18,077 nucleotides of DNA from CAYWMP01 sp964459445 (GCA_964459445.1 CAYWMP010000123.1:1-18077); one strand, 5' to 3'; positions 7,638-15,935 are shown, numbered from the stretch's first letter. Numbers and translations: made by a program. Notes: a model not told the origin generated them from the letters alone.

Positions 7638-9023
7638 ATGACTTTGATAACCGAATCGCAGCTAACAAAAAAGGTCGGGGCGCCTATCACATTCCTGACT
7701 AAAACCCGATTTGAGGATTTCGATCTTCCGGACCAGATACAAGCCGGCCTGAATGATGCCGGCTTTGAATACTGTACGCCCATCCAAGCAGAGGTGCTCC
7801 CCATATCACTACTCGGCAAGGATGTAGCCGGTCAGGCCCAAACAGGGACAGGAAAAACCATCGCGTTTCTGGTCACTATTCTGAGCCGGCTTCTTGCCCT
7901 TCCCAAACAGAAGTCCGGCATTCCGTCGGCCCTCATCGTTGCGCCCACAAGGGAATTGGCCCTTCAGATATACGAGGATGCCGAAATTTTAGTCCGCCAT
8001 ACGGAATTCACTTTGGCCCAGGTGGTCGGAGGCATCGACTACCGAAGGCAGGCCGAAAAACTGAAAGAAGGCGCGGACATCGTTATATGCACCCCGGGAC
8101 GAATCATTGATTACTTTAAACAGGGCATATTCAAAACCAAAGGCATCAAATTTGTTGTGATCGATGAGGCCGATCGGCTTCTGGACCTTGGTTTCGCAAA
8201 GGACACGCGCTATATCCTGCGCAAACTGCCCCATTATGAAAAAAGGCAATCCATGCTCTTTTCAGCCACGTTGTCCTATCGCGTACTGGCACTCACCTAT
8301 GAATATATGAACCTGCCCGAGTTTATATCCGTTACGCCTGAGGACATTACGGTTGAAGGGGTCGAGCAGGTATTGTTTCATGTGGGCATGAAGGAAAAAT
8401 TTCCCCTTCTTTTGGGTTTGTTGGAGAAGGAGGATTGGAGCCGTGTCCTTATTTTCGCGAATACAAAGGCCTGCGTGGAAAATCTTAGCCGAAGACTGAA
8501 GCGAAATGGTTTGCCGGCAGAAGGGATAACCGGTGACGTGCCCCAGCGAAAAAGGCTCAGGCTTATGGAAAATTTCAAAGAGGGACGCACCAAGATTCTG
8601 GTAGCAACGGATGTGGCCTCACGGGGTATTCATGTTGAGGACATCAGTCACGTGATTAATTATGATTTGCCGCAAGATGTGGAAAACTATGTGCACCGGA
8701 TCGGGCGGACTGCCCGAGCAGGCAAGACCGGCAGGGCGCTTTCGCTTGCCTGTGAAGAATTTGTCTATCACCTTGAGCCTCTCGAAGAGATGCTGGATTA
8801 TAAGATACCTGTCCTATGGCCTGAAAATGACTGGTTTAAGAAAGAAAAGAAAGGCACCGTTTCCGGAAGACGAAAAAGCCGAAAAAGGAAACCCACGTCT
8901 GCAAAACCCTATGCAAGGGGTAAAAAGAGACCGGAGCAAAAGAGGCACCACAGGAGAAAAGAGACATCGCATTCCAGCTCATCATCCGGCCAAAGACAGG
9001 GTCCCAAGCGAAAAGCTTTGTGA
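7638..9023 (+). CDS. DEAD-box ATP-dependent RNA helicase, RhlB-like
   Basis: This 461-residue RNA helicase has all core motifs: Q motif (FEYCTPIQ, 43-50), motif I (AQTGTGKT, 67-74), Ia (PTRELA, 103-108), II (DEAD, 176-179), III (SAT, 209-211), and VI (HRIGRTARAG, 353-362). It should unwind short RNA duplexes in ribosome assembly or mRNA decay. The stretch GKDVAGQAQTGTGKTIAFL closely matches RhlB. The last 60 residues form a Lys/Arg-rich unstructured tail with a run of serines, likely an extra RNA-binding tail. The frame is open up to a TTG at 7605, but AAAAAGGAAATA just before the ATG at 7638 and the lack of a binding site for the TTG favour the shorter form. Its 3' end faces the DUF554 gene. 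Confidence 0.93.
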   Translation: MTLITESQLTKKVGAPITFLTKTRFEDFDLPDQIQAGLNDAGFEYCTPIQAEVLPISLLGKDVAGQAQTGTGKTIAFLVTILSRLLALPKQKSGIPSALIVAPTRELALQIYEDAEILVRHTEFTLAQVVGGIDYRRQAEKLKEGADIVICTPGRIIDYFKQGIFKTKGIKFVVIDEADRLLDLGFAKDTRYILRKLPHYEKRQSMLFSATLSYRVLALTYEYMNLPEFISVTPEDITVEGVEQVLFHVGMKEKFPLLLGLLEKEDWSRVLIFANTKACVENLSRRLKRNGLPAEGITGDVPQRKRLRLMENFKEGRTKILVATDVASRGIHVEDISHVINYDLPQDVENYVHRIGRTARAGKTGRALSLACEEFVYHLEPLEEMLDYKIPVLWPENDWFKKEKKGTVSGRRKSRKRKPTSAKPYARGKKRPEQKRHHRRKETSHSSSSSGQRQGPKRKAL

Positions 9024-9114
9024 GAATCCTCCTAAATCAATTATCCTCCCTTTATCATAATAGATCGTAAAACATTGACCCATCCGGAGCCGATTGGAGG
9101 GATTTATTAAAAGG

Positions 9115-9810
9115 TTAGAAAAAGGAGGAAAATAGCTGATTCAACATAAAGTAGATTAAAGGAAGAAATATGGCAGGGAGGATATTCCCCACCTTTATTT
9201 TGACCATATCGAGCATATTGAATCCCATGGCCACGATGAGCAAGCCACCCACGCCGGACATCTGGTTTATCACACCAGTCGTCAGGAATTGCTTTAGAAA
9301 GGATGCGCTGACGGTAATCAGTCCCTGATACAAAAACACTGAGGCTGCAGAGAAGAGAACGCCAACGCCCAGGGATGCGGAGAAGATGATAGAGCCGAGA
9401 CCATCCAGCACAGACTTTGCGAAAAGGGTGTCGTGGTTGCCGGTCAGGCCGCTCTCCAAAGCGCCCACGATGGCCATTGATCCCACACAATAAAGTAGGC
9501 TTGTCGTAACGAAGCCTCTTGATATGCTGCCTCCGGACTCTGCGAATCTCTTCTCGATCCAATTTCCCAGGCTGTTGACCCTGTCTTCGATTTTCAAGAG
9601 TTCTCCGATGAGACTCCCAAAAGCCAGACTGCAAATAGCAATGATAAAATTGTCCATTTTCCAGGCCATCTTGAGACCGATCAAGATGACCGCAAAGGCC
9701 ACGGCACGGATCATCGCATCTGTATGCTGTTTTGGGACGAATCGACTGAAGGTGAGACCGATAATGCTGCCTGCAATGATGGCCAGCGTATTTACAATAG
9801 TTCCTAGCAT
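9115..9810 (-). CDS. DUF554 family integral membrane protein
   Basis: This 231-residue inner-membrane protein has about six or seven hydrophobic helices and the DUF554 (YdfK-type) features. It starts with MLGTIVNTLAIIAGSIIGLTF, has a GSLIGELLKIEDRVNSLGNW segment, and then the conserved FVTTSLLYCVGSMAIVGALE and LDGLGSIIFSASLGVGVLFS stretches. The length is typical. The biochemical function of the family is not established; members are conserved membrane proteins sometimes linked to transport. The gene is alone on the minus strand, convergent with the helicase gene and divergent from the DUF362 gene. Its ribosome binding site is weak (AGGT six bases before the ATG). Confidence 0.88.
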   Translation of the reverse strand: MLGTIVNTLAIIAGSIIGLTFSRFVPKQHTDAMIRAVAFAVILIGLKMAWKMDNFIIAICSLAFGSLIGELLKIEDRVNSLGNWIEKRFAESGGSISRGFVTTSLLYCVGSMAIVGALESGLTGNHDTLFAKSVLDGLGSIIFSASLGVGVLFSAASVFLYQGLITVSASFLKQFLTTGVINQMSGVGGLLIVAMGFNMLDMVKIKVGNILPAIFLPLIYFMLNQLFSSFF

Positions 9811-9883
9811 GGCGACCTATTCTTGATAGAGTATATATTCGAAGGGAAGTATAGGAGAGTCTTGGGGTAGTGTCAAAGGGGAT

Positions 9884-9906
9884 GAGACCTATGCAAAATG
9901 CTCAAT
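9884..9906 (+). repeat. Solitary copy of the MITE end
   Basis: The 23 bases beginning GAGACCTATGCAAAATG match the right end of the element at 5201-5223, read on the opposite strand, with one mismatch (A for T at the eighth base). The second end and the interior are missing nearby, so this is a broken copy or an independent transposon end. It lies between the divergent DUF554 and DUF362 genes, just before the likely DUF362 promoter. Confidence 0.65.
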
Positions 9907-9917
9907 GCTTCAATTTC

Positions 9918-9946
9918 TGGACGGGCGCTTGTTAAGAGGATAAAAT
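9918..9946 (+). promoter_or_regulatory. Candidate promoter of the DUF362 gene cluster
   Basis: TGGACG (9918-9923) and TAAAAT (9941-9946) are spaced by 17 bases, with the -10 box 30 bases before the start codon at 9976. The -35 box fits at 4 of 6 positions. It directly follows the solitary transposon end, which may have changed expression of this cluster. This is a match by eye only. Confidence 0.28.
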
Positions 9947-9975
9947 AAGAAAAAATATATGAGAGAGGGCACCCT

Positions 9976-10920
9976 ATGAAAAACATCAACCGACGTACAT
10001 TTATCAAGGGAAGTCTAGCCATCGGCGCAACGTCAATTTGTGGCGGAGGGATTCTATCAAATCTGGTTGGATCCGATTGGGGTGCGGTGCATGCAGCCAA
10101 ACCGATTGACCTTGCTGTTGCAAAAGGGCAGGACTACTTCAAGAACACTATTCGGGCGGTCGAGCAGCTTGGGGGCATGAGTAAGTTTATTTCGAGGAAT
10201 TCAAAGGTAGGACTCCTCGTTAATTCGCCCTTCAAGAACTATGGGGCTTCTGTTAAGCCGGAAATCGTCATGGCAGTCGTGAAGCAGTGCTATGATGCAG
10301 GGGCCAAAGAGATCATCTATATAAAGGAGGCATTCAACGGGTATTGGAAAAGGAGTGAATTGGCCCAGGATTATGCCGATGAGATCAAAAGCCTTAAGCC
10401 AGCCGGAAAAGATACCGTTGAATACAAAATCCAGGGGGCCCTATCACTAAAAGAAGCCACTATCAGGAAGGATCTGCTTGAATGCGATGTGTTTGTTAAC
10501 GTCTCTATCACAAAAAACCACTCAGGCACCCATTTTTCATGCATGCTAAAGAATATGATGGGGACCACCACCACCATGACAAACTTGTATATGCACTTTG
10601 CTGGAAAAAAGAATTTGAGCTTTTATCCAGACGTCAATTTCCTTTCCCAGTGTATTGCCGACTTAAGCTTGATTAGGAAACCAGACCTATGCATCGCCGA
10701 TTCAACGGAATTCCTTAAAACCAATGGTCCTTCCGGACCGGGGGAGCTCTTGAAACCTCAAAAAGTGGTTGCAGGGAAGGATTGCGTACTTGTGGATGCC
10801 TATGCCAGTAGGTTGCTGGGTCTTAAGCCGGAAGAGGTCGCCATGATCCAAAAAGCAGCATCGCAGGGCATTGGAAGAATTGATTTGCAAAATGCAAACA
10901 TTCTGGAATTGGGAGCATAA
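9976..10920 (+). CDS. Tat-exported DUF362 domain protein
   Basis: This 314-residue protein begins with a twin-arginine signal (NRRTFIKGSLAIGATSICGGG; likely cleaved after VHAA, near residue 41), so it is folded and probably carries a cofactor before export. The rest matches DUF362: a first part with NSKVGLLVNSPFKNYGASVKPEIV, then CDVFVNVSITKNHSGTHFSCMLKNMMG and PDLCIADSTEFLKTNGPSGPG, both typical of the family. DUF362 proteins often occur with ferredoxin domains, but here the cysteines are scattered with no CxxCxxC cluster. The catalytic role of the family is unknown. GAGAGAGGG lies just before the ATG. The next gene starts within five bases of its stop, so they are translated together. Confidence 0.87.
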   Translation: MKNINRRTFIKGSLAIGATSICGGGILSNLVGSDWGAVHAAKPIDLAVAKGQDYFKNTIRAVEQLGGMSKFISRNSKVGLLVNSPFKNYGASVKPEIVMAVVKQCYDAGAKEIIYIKEAFNGYWKRSELAQDYADEIKSLKPAGKDTVEYKIQGALSLKEATIRKDLLECDVFVNVSITKNHSGTHFSCMLKNMMGTTTTMTNLYMHFAGKKNLSFYPDVNFLSQCIADLSLIRKPDLCIADSTEFLKTNGPSGPGELLKPQKVVAGKDCVLVDAYASRLLGLKPEEVAMIQKAASQGIGRIDLQNANILELGA

Positions 10921-10924
10921 AAGA

Positions 10925-11437
10925 ATGAAGAGGACCTTAATCTTTATTGTTGCATTTTTCTTTGTGAACTTTTCCTTCGGCACTGTTTGTGCTGAAGAAA
11001 CAAAAAACAAAGATGATCTTATGGTCTATAGTCCCCGAATGGAAGGGCTGACCCCCGACGATTCCCCACAAAGAGCAGAGGACATGGAAGGCCTGTTTGC
11101 GGCCATCAACGGCGGCGCCGAAGTCTATATCCAGTACGGGTTTAAAAGGGCCCTTTTCCAGACCTACAAAACCAAAAACAATCGCCTTTTCAATTTTGAG
11201 ATATTCGAAATGAACAATGCGGATGCAGCGCAAAACCTGTACCTGCACAAGACCGAAGGCGTTCCTAAAAAGATTAAGATCGGCGATCAGGCGGTTTTGG
11301 CAGACTATTATCTAATATTTCGAAAGGGGAGGTTCTACGTTTCTTTGACCGGATTCGATTCCGACAAGGAAACAAGGGATGATTTAGTTGCCGTCGCCAA
11401 GGCGGTTGAACAAAGGATTGAAAAGAATTCAAAATGA
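10925..11437 (+). CDS. Small exported protein, DUF6599-like
   Basis: This 170-residue protein has a signal peptide (MKRTLIFIVAFFFVNFSFGTVCA, cleavage near residue 23) and a compact soluble domain. The segment MEGLFAAINGGAEVYIQYGF recalls the [Y/F]xxINGGAExYLxYGF motif I associate with DUF6599 proteins; this is from memory and tentative. Later features are FEIFEMNNADAAQNLYL and FRKGRFYVSLTGF. No catalytic residues can be named. The frame runs upstream to 10871 inside the DUF362 gene, but the ATG at 10925 begins the signal peptide and has GGAG at 10912-10915. Only four bases separate it from the DUF362 stop, so the two proteins probably act together in the periplasm. Confidence 0.72.
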   Translation: MKRTLIFIVAFFFVNFSFGTVCAEETKNKDDLMVYSPRMEGLTPDDSPQRAEDMEGLFAAINGGAEVYIQYGFKRALFQTYKTKNNRLFNFEIFEMNNADAAQNLYLHKTEGVPKKIKIGDQAVLADYYLIFRKGRFYVSLTGFDSDKETRDDLVAVAKAVEQRIEKNSK

Positions 11438-11462
11438 TGAAGAAACGAGTGGAGGTGCGAAC

Positions 11463-12041
11463 ATGAAGCGGTTACTGATCTTGAGACTTATGGCTTTTGC
11501 AGCGGTTTCCATTGCAAACACCGTTGAAGCAGAGGCTGCAAATCCAAAGGTTGCCTTGGAGACATCAAAGGGGAAGATTGTCATTGAACTTTCATCAGAC
11601 AAGGCGCCTGCTACGGTCAAAAACTTTATCGAGTATGTGAAATCCGGATTCTTCGATGGCACAATCTTTCATCGCGTGATCCCCAATTTCATGATACAGG
11701 GGGGAGGATTTACCTCGGACATGAAAAAAAAGCCTAACAATCCCCCGATCAAAAACGAGGCCGATAATGGATTGAAGAATGATCGTGGCACCATTGCCAT
11801 GGCCAGAACAAATGACCCTCACAGCGCCACATCTCAATTCTTCATCAATACAAAGGACAATAATTTTTTGAATCACACTGGTAAGAATGCTCAGGGGTGG
11901 GGCTATGCCGTGTTCGGAAGAGTCGTGGAAGGGATGGATGCTATAGACGCGATTTCTGCGGTAAAGACCGGGATAAAAGGCTATTATCGGGACGTCCCGG
12001 TTGAACCCGTGGTGATCGACAAGGTCAAAATTTTAAAATGA
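11463..12041 (+). CDS. ppiA: Periplasmic cyclophilin-type peptidyl-prolyl isomerase
   Basis: This 192-residue enzyme isomerises X-Pro bonds during folding of exported proteins. A signal peptide covers residues 1-25 (ending VEAEA); the cyclophilin domain fills the rest. Active-site residues are in place: IFHRVIPNFMIQGGGF (R71, F76, M77, Q79), SATSQFFIN (121-129), and VFGRVVEGMD. The length and architecture match the PpiA type. The frame is open from 11388, but GGAGGTG at 11451-11457 and the signal peptide fix the ATG at 11463. It starts 25 bases after the preceding stop and so likely belongs to the same transcript as the DUF362 and DUF6599-like genes. The symbol is given by similarity to the periplasmic type. 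Confidence 0.9.
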   Translation: MKRLLILRLMAFAAVSIANTVEAEAANPKVALETSKGKIVIELSSDKAPATVKNFIEYVKSGFFDGTIFHRVIPNFMIQGGGFTSDMKKKPNNPPIKNEADNGLKNDRGTIAMARTNDPHSATSQFFINTKDNNFLNHTGKNAQGWGYAVFGRVVEGMDAIDAISAVKTGIKGYYRDVPVEPVVIDKVKILK

Positions 12042-12389
12042 GATAGCGGTAAGAGCCGCGACAGTATTTTAGATTATTCAATAAACTTGAAAAAGTCTGC
12101 CTTGGAAACTTTGTTACCTGTTTCCGCTTGACATCAGTGGAGATTTGCATATTAGATGAACAAATTCCGGTTTCATGCCAATGCCGAGATAGCTACCAAC
12201 CATCGCTAACCCTTTTTCCCCAAGATTGTAAACCTGATGGCTGTTTTAAGCTGGATCGTTACATCATAGTCTCTCGTTTCTCGTAACCTCATTAACCCAC
12301 CCTAAAACAGGCTGCATTGCAAATTACATAGGGCCAGAAGTAGGTCATTTTCTGTTCACCATTCAACTTGTGCAGAAAGGAGGTCCGGC
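12042..12389. other. 348-base gap upstream of the acylase gene
   Basis: No coding frame or RNA gene is apparent. Just after the cyclophilin stop, GCGG (12046-12049) can pair with CCGC (12056-12059), followed some bases later by TTTT, a weak terminator at best. A TTGACA box (12128-12133) followed after 16 bases by TATTAG (12150-12155) may be a sigma70 promoter, but it lies more than 200 bases before the acylase start. The last bases hold the acylase ribosome binding site AAAGGAGGT. Confidence 0.5.
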
Positions 12390-14801
12390 ATGAAAATATT
12401 GGCTAAAATCACCCTATTGATACTCATACTGGTCATTGGGTTCAGCACGGCCTGGGGCAAAGTCACGGTCGTACGGGATCAATACGGCATTCCTTCCATA
12501 ACAACGGATACTGAGGAGGAACTCTTTGAAGAACTGGGATATATCACCGCCGTGGACCGTTTATGGCAAATGGAGGTGAACAAACGCTGGGGGCAAGGAA
12601 CGCTTGCGGAAATCTTTGGGCCAAATCTCATTCCTTCCGACATGCAGAACCGACTCATGGGATATACCGAGGATGAATACCAATCCATGTTTGAGCAGTT
12701 TTCCCCCAGTGGTAAAAAGTTCTATAGGGCATATCTAAAAGGTGTGAACCGCCGGGTAGACGAAGTCCATTCGAACCCCAAATTAATGCCCATGGAATAT
12801 CTGGCGCTTAAACTGAAACCGCAACACTTCACGGTCGCCGATTCCTTTGCATTCGTTAAAGAAGTGCTAAGGCGATTCGGAATGATCGGTGGCTCTGAAT
12901 TGAAGAATCTGAATGCATTTCAAGTATTGACCCAGCGTTTTGGAAGGCGCGAAGGCTGGGAGGTCTTCAATGATTGGCGCTGGATTAATGATCCTTCAGC
13001 CCCCACCTATGTTGAGGAAACCATTGATGGAGATTTTATTCCGGGCAGCAAGGAAATGGCAAGCATCCCTTCCTACCTCTTTGAAGAATCCGATGTGGCT
13101 CGGTGGATTAAAGAAGAGGATAAGCTCTTGGCGGAGTCATTTGAGGGAGCCAAACGGGTCGGGGCGCCAGTGAAGCTGGGGAGCAATACGTGGACCCTCT
13201 CCCCTAAAATCACCGGAACAGGTTTCCCGATCTTGGTAGGACAACCCCAGATGGGTCATTCCGTCCCGACCATTATTTATGAAGTGGGGCTCAATGGCGG
13301 CCGTTTTGATATTAAGGGTATGGCCTTTCCACTCTGGCCTTCAATTCCCATCGGCCACAATCGCAACCTTGCCTGGTCTCACATGGTTGGGATGTGCGAC
13401 AACGTGGACGTATACCAAGAGATCCTCCATCCATTGAACAAGGAAAAATATTTATTCAATGGCAATTGGCTGGACATGGAAAAACGGACCGAGAAAATCA
13501 GTGTGGCCGGTGGGGATGTCAAAGAAATTACTATTTACAGGACCCTTCATGGGCCGGTCTTCTCCCCGTTTCCCTTTGATCCTATGACGGCCAAGGTGGA
13601 TAGGGTGTACAGCAAAAAACTGGCTCATTGGAAAAAAGAGGCCCTGTCCACCGAGGGGTGGTGGAAGATGATGATGGCCAGAGATGCTTCGGAGTTTGGA
13701 GAGGGCGCTTCCATGATTATGACATCCCTCCATACGAGCTATGCCGACACGGGTGGAAACATCGGCTACTGGCACACCGGTCTGAATCCTCAGCGGCAGG
13801 AAGGTTTTGATCCTCGACTGCCCCTGCCGGGAACCGGCGAAGCAGAGTGGACCGGCCGCTTTCTACCCAACGCCCATGTCATAAATCCAGCCAAGGGGTA
13901 TGTGACAGGTTGGAACAACAAGGCGTCCCCGGATACGCGCAACCCGGATGGCAACAACCCCGACTATATGTTCGGCCGGCATCACCGGGCGTTATGGCCT
14001 GAGCGGGCATTGAGCGGAAGAAGGGGCATGGATATGCAGGCTAACAAGGAACTCATGAAATATATTGGGGGCGCCGGAACCTATTATCCTCAGGTCAATG
14101 CCTACGGTGCCGACTGTAAAGATTTTGCGCCGATGATGCAAAGAGCCATTGGAAAGGCAAAAGAGGAAGACAAACCGCTTCTTCGCAAGGTGCTCATGAT
14201 TCTGTCCGATTGGGATGGTCGGTCCGTAAAGGATGTAGTTGGTGACCAACTATTTCAGGCCGGCCACACCATTTTTCTTGAGTGGTTGCCAAGGGTGATC
14301 AAAGCGACATTTCAAGATGAATTGGCAGATATTGAAGATATTAAAATGGTCCGGAGCGGGCTATTTAATCTTTTCCTACGCTGTCTGGACGGTTCAACCG
14401 CCGCACTTCCCGTATCTCGAGATTACTTTGACAAAATCACCACAGATAAGAAGGAAATTGCGGAAGACCTATTCTTGCAAACCCTTTTGGAGACCGCAGC
14501 CGCTCTCAAAGAAAAATTTCAGAACGCGGAACCTGCCTCATGGCAGGCATCACGAACCAAAATTATCTATAAGCACAATATGTTCGGGCAGGTTGCCGAG
14601 ATGTGGGACAATAACGTCGGCACATATATCCAAATCGTGGAACTCCGGCCGGAAGGCGCCGTGGGATTCAGTCGATGGCCGATGGGGCAGAGTGGGCATA
14701 TCAGCCCAGGCCCTAACGGAAAACCGATCTTTGATGCCCATTTTTTAGACATGCTCCCCCATTATAAGAACTACACCTACCAGAAAATGGGCATTGATTA
14801 G
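12390..14801 (+). CDS. Penicillin acylase family Ntn hydrolase, secreted
   Basis: This 803-residue precursor belongs to the penicillin/AHL-acylase group, which cleaves amide bonds of acylated amines. A signal peptide (1 to about 23, ending AWG) is followed by KVTVVRDQYGIPSITTD, the usual start of the alpha chain, with LGYITAVDRLWQME. The self-processing site is G264-S265 (KLGSNTWTLSP): S265 would become the N-terminal nucleophile of the beta chain. Further family marks are GQPQMGHSVPTIIYEV, the IPIGHNRNLAWSHM segment, and GYVTGWNNKASPDTRNPDG. All key parts are intact, so it should be active in the periplasm. The substrate could be a beta-lactam side chain, an acyl-homoserine lactone or another N-acyl compound; the sequence does not decide. 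AAAGGAGGT precedes the ATG. It appears to be monocistronic. Confidence 0.9.
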   Translation: MKILAKITLLILILVIGFSTAWGKVTVVRDQYGIPSITTDTEEELFEELGYITAVDRLWQMEVNKRWGQGTLAEIFGPNLIPSDMQNRLMGYTEDEYQSMFEQFSPSGKKFYRAYLKGVNRRVDEVHSNPKLMPMEYLALKLKPQHFTVADSFAFVKEVLRRFGMIGGSELKNLNAFQVLTQRFGRREGWEVFNDWRWINDPSAPTYVEETIDGDFIPGSKEMASIPSYLFEESDVARWIKEEDKLLAESFEGAKRVGAPVKLGSNTWTLSPKITGTGFPILVGQPQMGHSVPTIIYEVGLNGGRFDIKGMAFPLWPSIPIGHNRNLAWSHMVGMCDNVDVYQEILHPLNKEKYLFNGNWLDMEKRTEKISVAGGDVKEITIYRTLHGPVFSPFPFDPMTAKVDRVYSKKLAHWKKEALSTEGWWKMMMARDASEFGEGASMIMTSLHTSYADTGGNIGYWHTGLNPQRQEGFDPRLPLPGTGEAEWTGRFLPNAHVINPAKGYVTGWNNKASPDTRNPDGNNPDYMFGRHHRALWPERALSGRRGMDMQANKELMKYIGGAGTYYPQVNAYGADCKDFAPMMQRAIGKAKEEDKPLLRKVLMILSDWDGRSVKDVVGDQLFQAGHTIFLEWLPRVIKATFQDELADIEDIKMVRSGLFNLFLRCLDGSTAALPVSRDYFDKITTDKKEIAEDLFLQTLLETAAALKEKFQNAEPASWQASRTKIIYKHNMFGQVAEMWDNNVGTYIQIVELRPEGAVGFSRWPMGQSGHISPGPNGKPIFDAHFLDMLPHYKNYTYQKMGID

Positions 14802-14810
14802 AGTCTATTG

Positions 14811-14843
14811 GCTTGTTGTCCCGCATCTCGCGGGACAGCAAGC
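14811..14843 (+). terminator. Strong hairpin after the acylase gene
   Basis: GCTTGTTGTCCCGC (14811-14824) pairs with GCGGGACAGCAAGC (14830-14843) over 14 pairs, one of them a G-U, around a five-base loop. It begins nine bases after the acylase stop. No T tract follows, so it may act as a 3' stabiliser or a terminator that needs a factor. Confidence 0.55.
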
Positions 14844-14936
14844 ATCCGAGCGCAGGTATCAAACCTAGTGTAATGCTTCAGATGGCATTGGGTTTTCCTC
14901 AATTTGTTTAGCTGTCGATGAGAGGAGGAAAATACC

Positions 14937-14975
14937 ATGTCCAAGAGGAAACGGAGAAGATTTACGCCTGAGTAA
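14937..14975 (+). pseudogene. IS3-type transposase OrfA remnant (first 12 codons)
   Basis: After a good ribosome binding site (GAGAGGAGG) an ATG opens the peptide MSKRKRRRFTPE and then stops. This peptide matches the usual start of IS3-family OrfA (MSKRxRRxFTPEFKAxVV), where the frame would go on for about 100 codons. Here TAA follows directly, and the later bases show no transposase frame. I read it as the left tip of an insertion sequence whose body was deleted. The match is from memory of the family. It marks the border of the AT-rich gene that follows. Confidence 0.55.
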
Positions 14976-15085
14976 AAGGTTGACAATTTAAAGAATCATT
15001 TTGTGGAACAGGGACCCTTCTATGAAATCTGAAATACCGGAAAAAAAGGGGGCGTGCCTTACCTCTAATATGTAAGGGACCGCTC

Positions 15086-15856
15086 GTGGCTCCTCCTGGT
15101 TATGTTAAAATTGAACGAAATAGCTTGAATAAAATGCAACTAGAAGATATTGCGACAGAATTTATACAGGAAATATTGCGACAAATTATTTTCAAAAACA
15201 AATATCCCGGCAAAAGACCAAAGTCTGTTGGCTTAAAGACAGAAAAAAAGCTGAGGGAGTTGCTAAATGAAGTGTTTGTTGAAGAAGACCTTACCCTTAA
15301 AGACCATAAAATTAACAGTGAGCTTATTCTTACCCCTTATGACTTCATAGGCTCAGGTGTAAGGCACAGTAAGAGTTTTGTAAATTCCTTCAATCAATTC
15401 TGGAAACAGTGTGATCTTTATGCCGAAAAGAATGGTCGAGTCATCTTGCTGGGAGAGATCAAGACTACGACAAGTGCACTTCACAATATATGTGGTCTAA
15501 TCAATAAAAATTTGACCACAATAAGAAAATTTAGAGCATGTCCATTATCAATCATCTTATATCCAGATATTAAACCAGAAACCCTAGCCCATAATCACAA
15601 AGGCATTGTAAATGGACTTTTAACTTCAAAGCTAATTTCAGAGCACGAGTATAATAAATTAAAAAATTGTTTTTTCATTCTTACGAACATCGGTTGGCGG
15701 GGTGGCTTGGAGAAAAGAACAAGAGAATTGTCCTCACTTCAATTAAACCATCTAAACCTTGCAATAGAGGAAAAGCAGCTATTTCAAACTGGCGACATTA
15801 ATTTGGTGGAATGGGGGAAGTTGAAAGATTATATAAATGTACAAAGAAATTTGTAG
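15086..15856 (+). CDS. Hypothetical protein with PD-(D/E)XK nuclease-like motif
   Basis: I do not recognise this 256-residue protein as a named family. Residues 108-128 show QCDLYAEKNGRVILLGEIKT: D110, then E124-x-K126 after 13 residues on a predicted beta-hairpin, the layout of the PD-(D/E)XK nuclease core found in type II restriction enzymes. Upstream is a Lys-rich region (36-75) and a GSGVRHSKSF segment that could contact DNA. The C-terminal part includes FFILTNIGWRGGLEKRTREL. There is no signal peptide or membrane segment. The gene is clearly richer in A and T than its neighbours and lies between a transposase remnant and a toxin-antitoxin pair, so recent transfer is likely. The start GTG has AAGGGA upstream; ATG at 15134 is an alternative. 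No methyltransferase gene is nearby, which weakens a restriction-modification reading. Confidence 0.62.
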   Translation: MAPPGYVKIERNSLNKMQLEDIATEFIQEILRQIIFKNKYPGKRPKSVGLKTEKKLRELLNEVFVEEDLTLKDHKINSELILTPYDFIGSGVRHSKSFVNSFNQFWKQCDLYAEKNGRVILLGEIKTTTSALHNICGLINKNLTTIRKFRACPLSIILYPDIKPETLAHNHKGIVNGLLTSKLISEHEYNKLKNCFFILTNIGWRGGLEKRTRELSSLQLNHLNLAIEEKQLFQTGDINLVEWGKLKDYINVQRNL

Positions 15857-15935
15857 ACAATTGCATCAACACATAACCGGTTGCACACGGAGGCCGCAGA
15901 TACCGCGGCGCCAGTGAACCTGCCCCTTATTCGGG

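Noticed and set aside
9107..9634. 175-codon minus-strand open frame overlapping the DUF554 gene
   Set aside because: It is in another frame of a clear membrane protein gene and has an Arg/Gly-rich composition without family features.
12138..12150. Sigma54-like GG...GC promoter upstream of the acylase gene
   Set aside because: The GG and GC elements are only six bases apart, not the ten needed.
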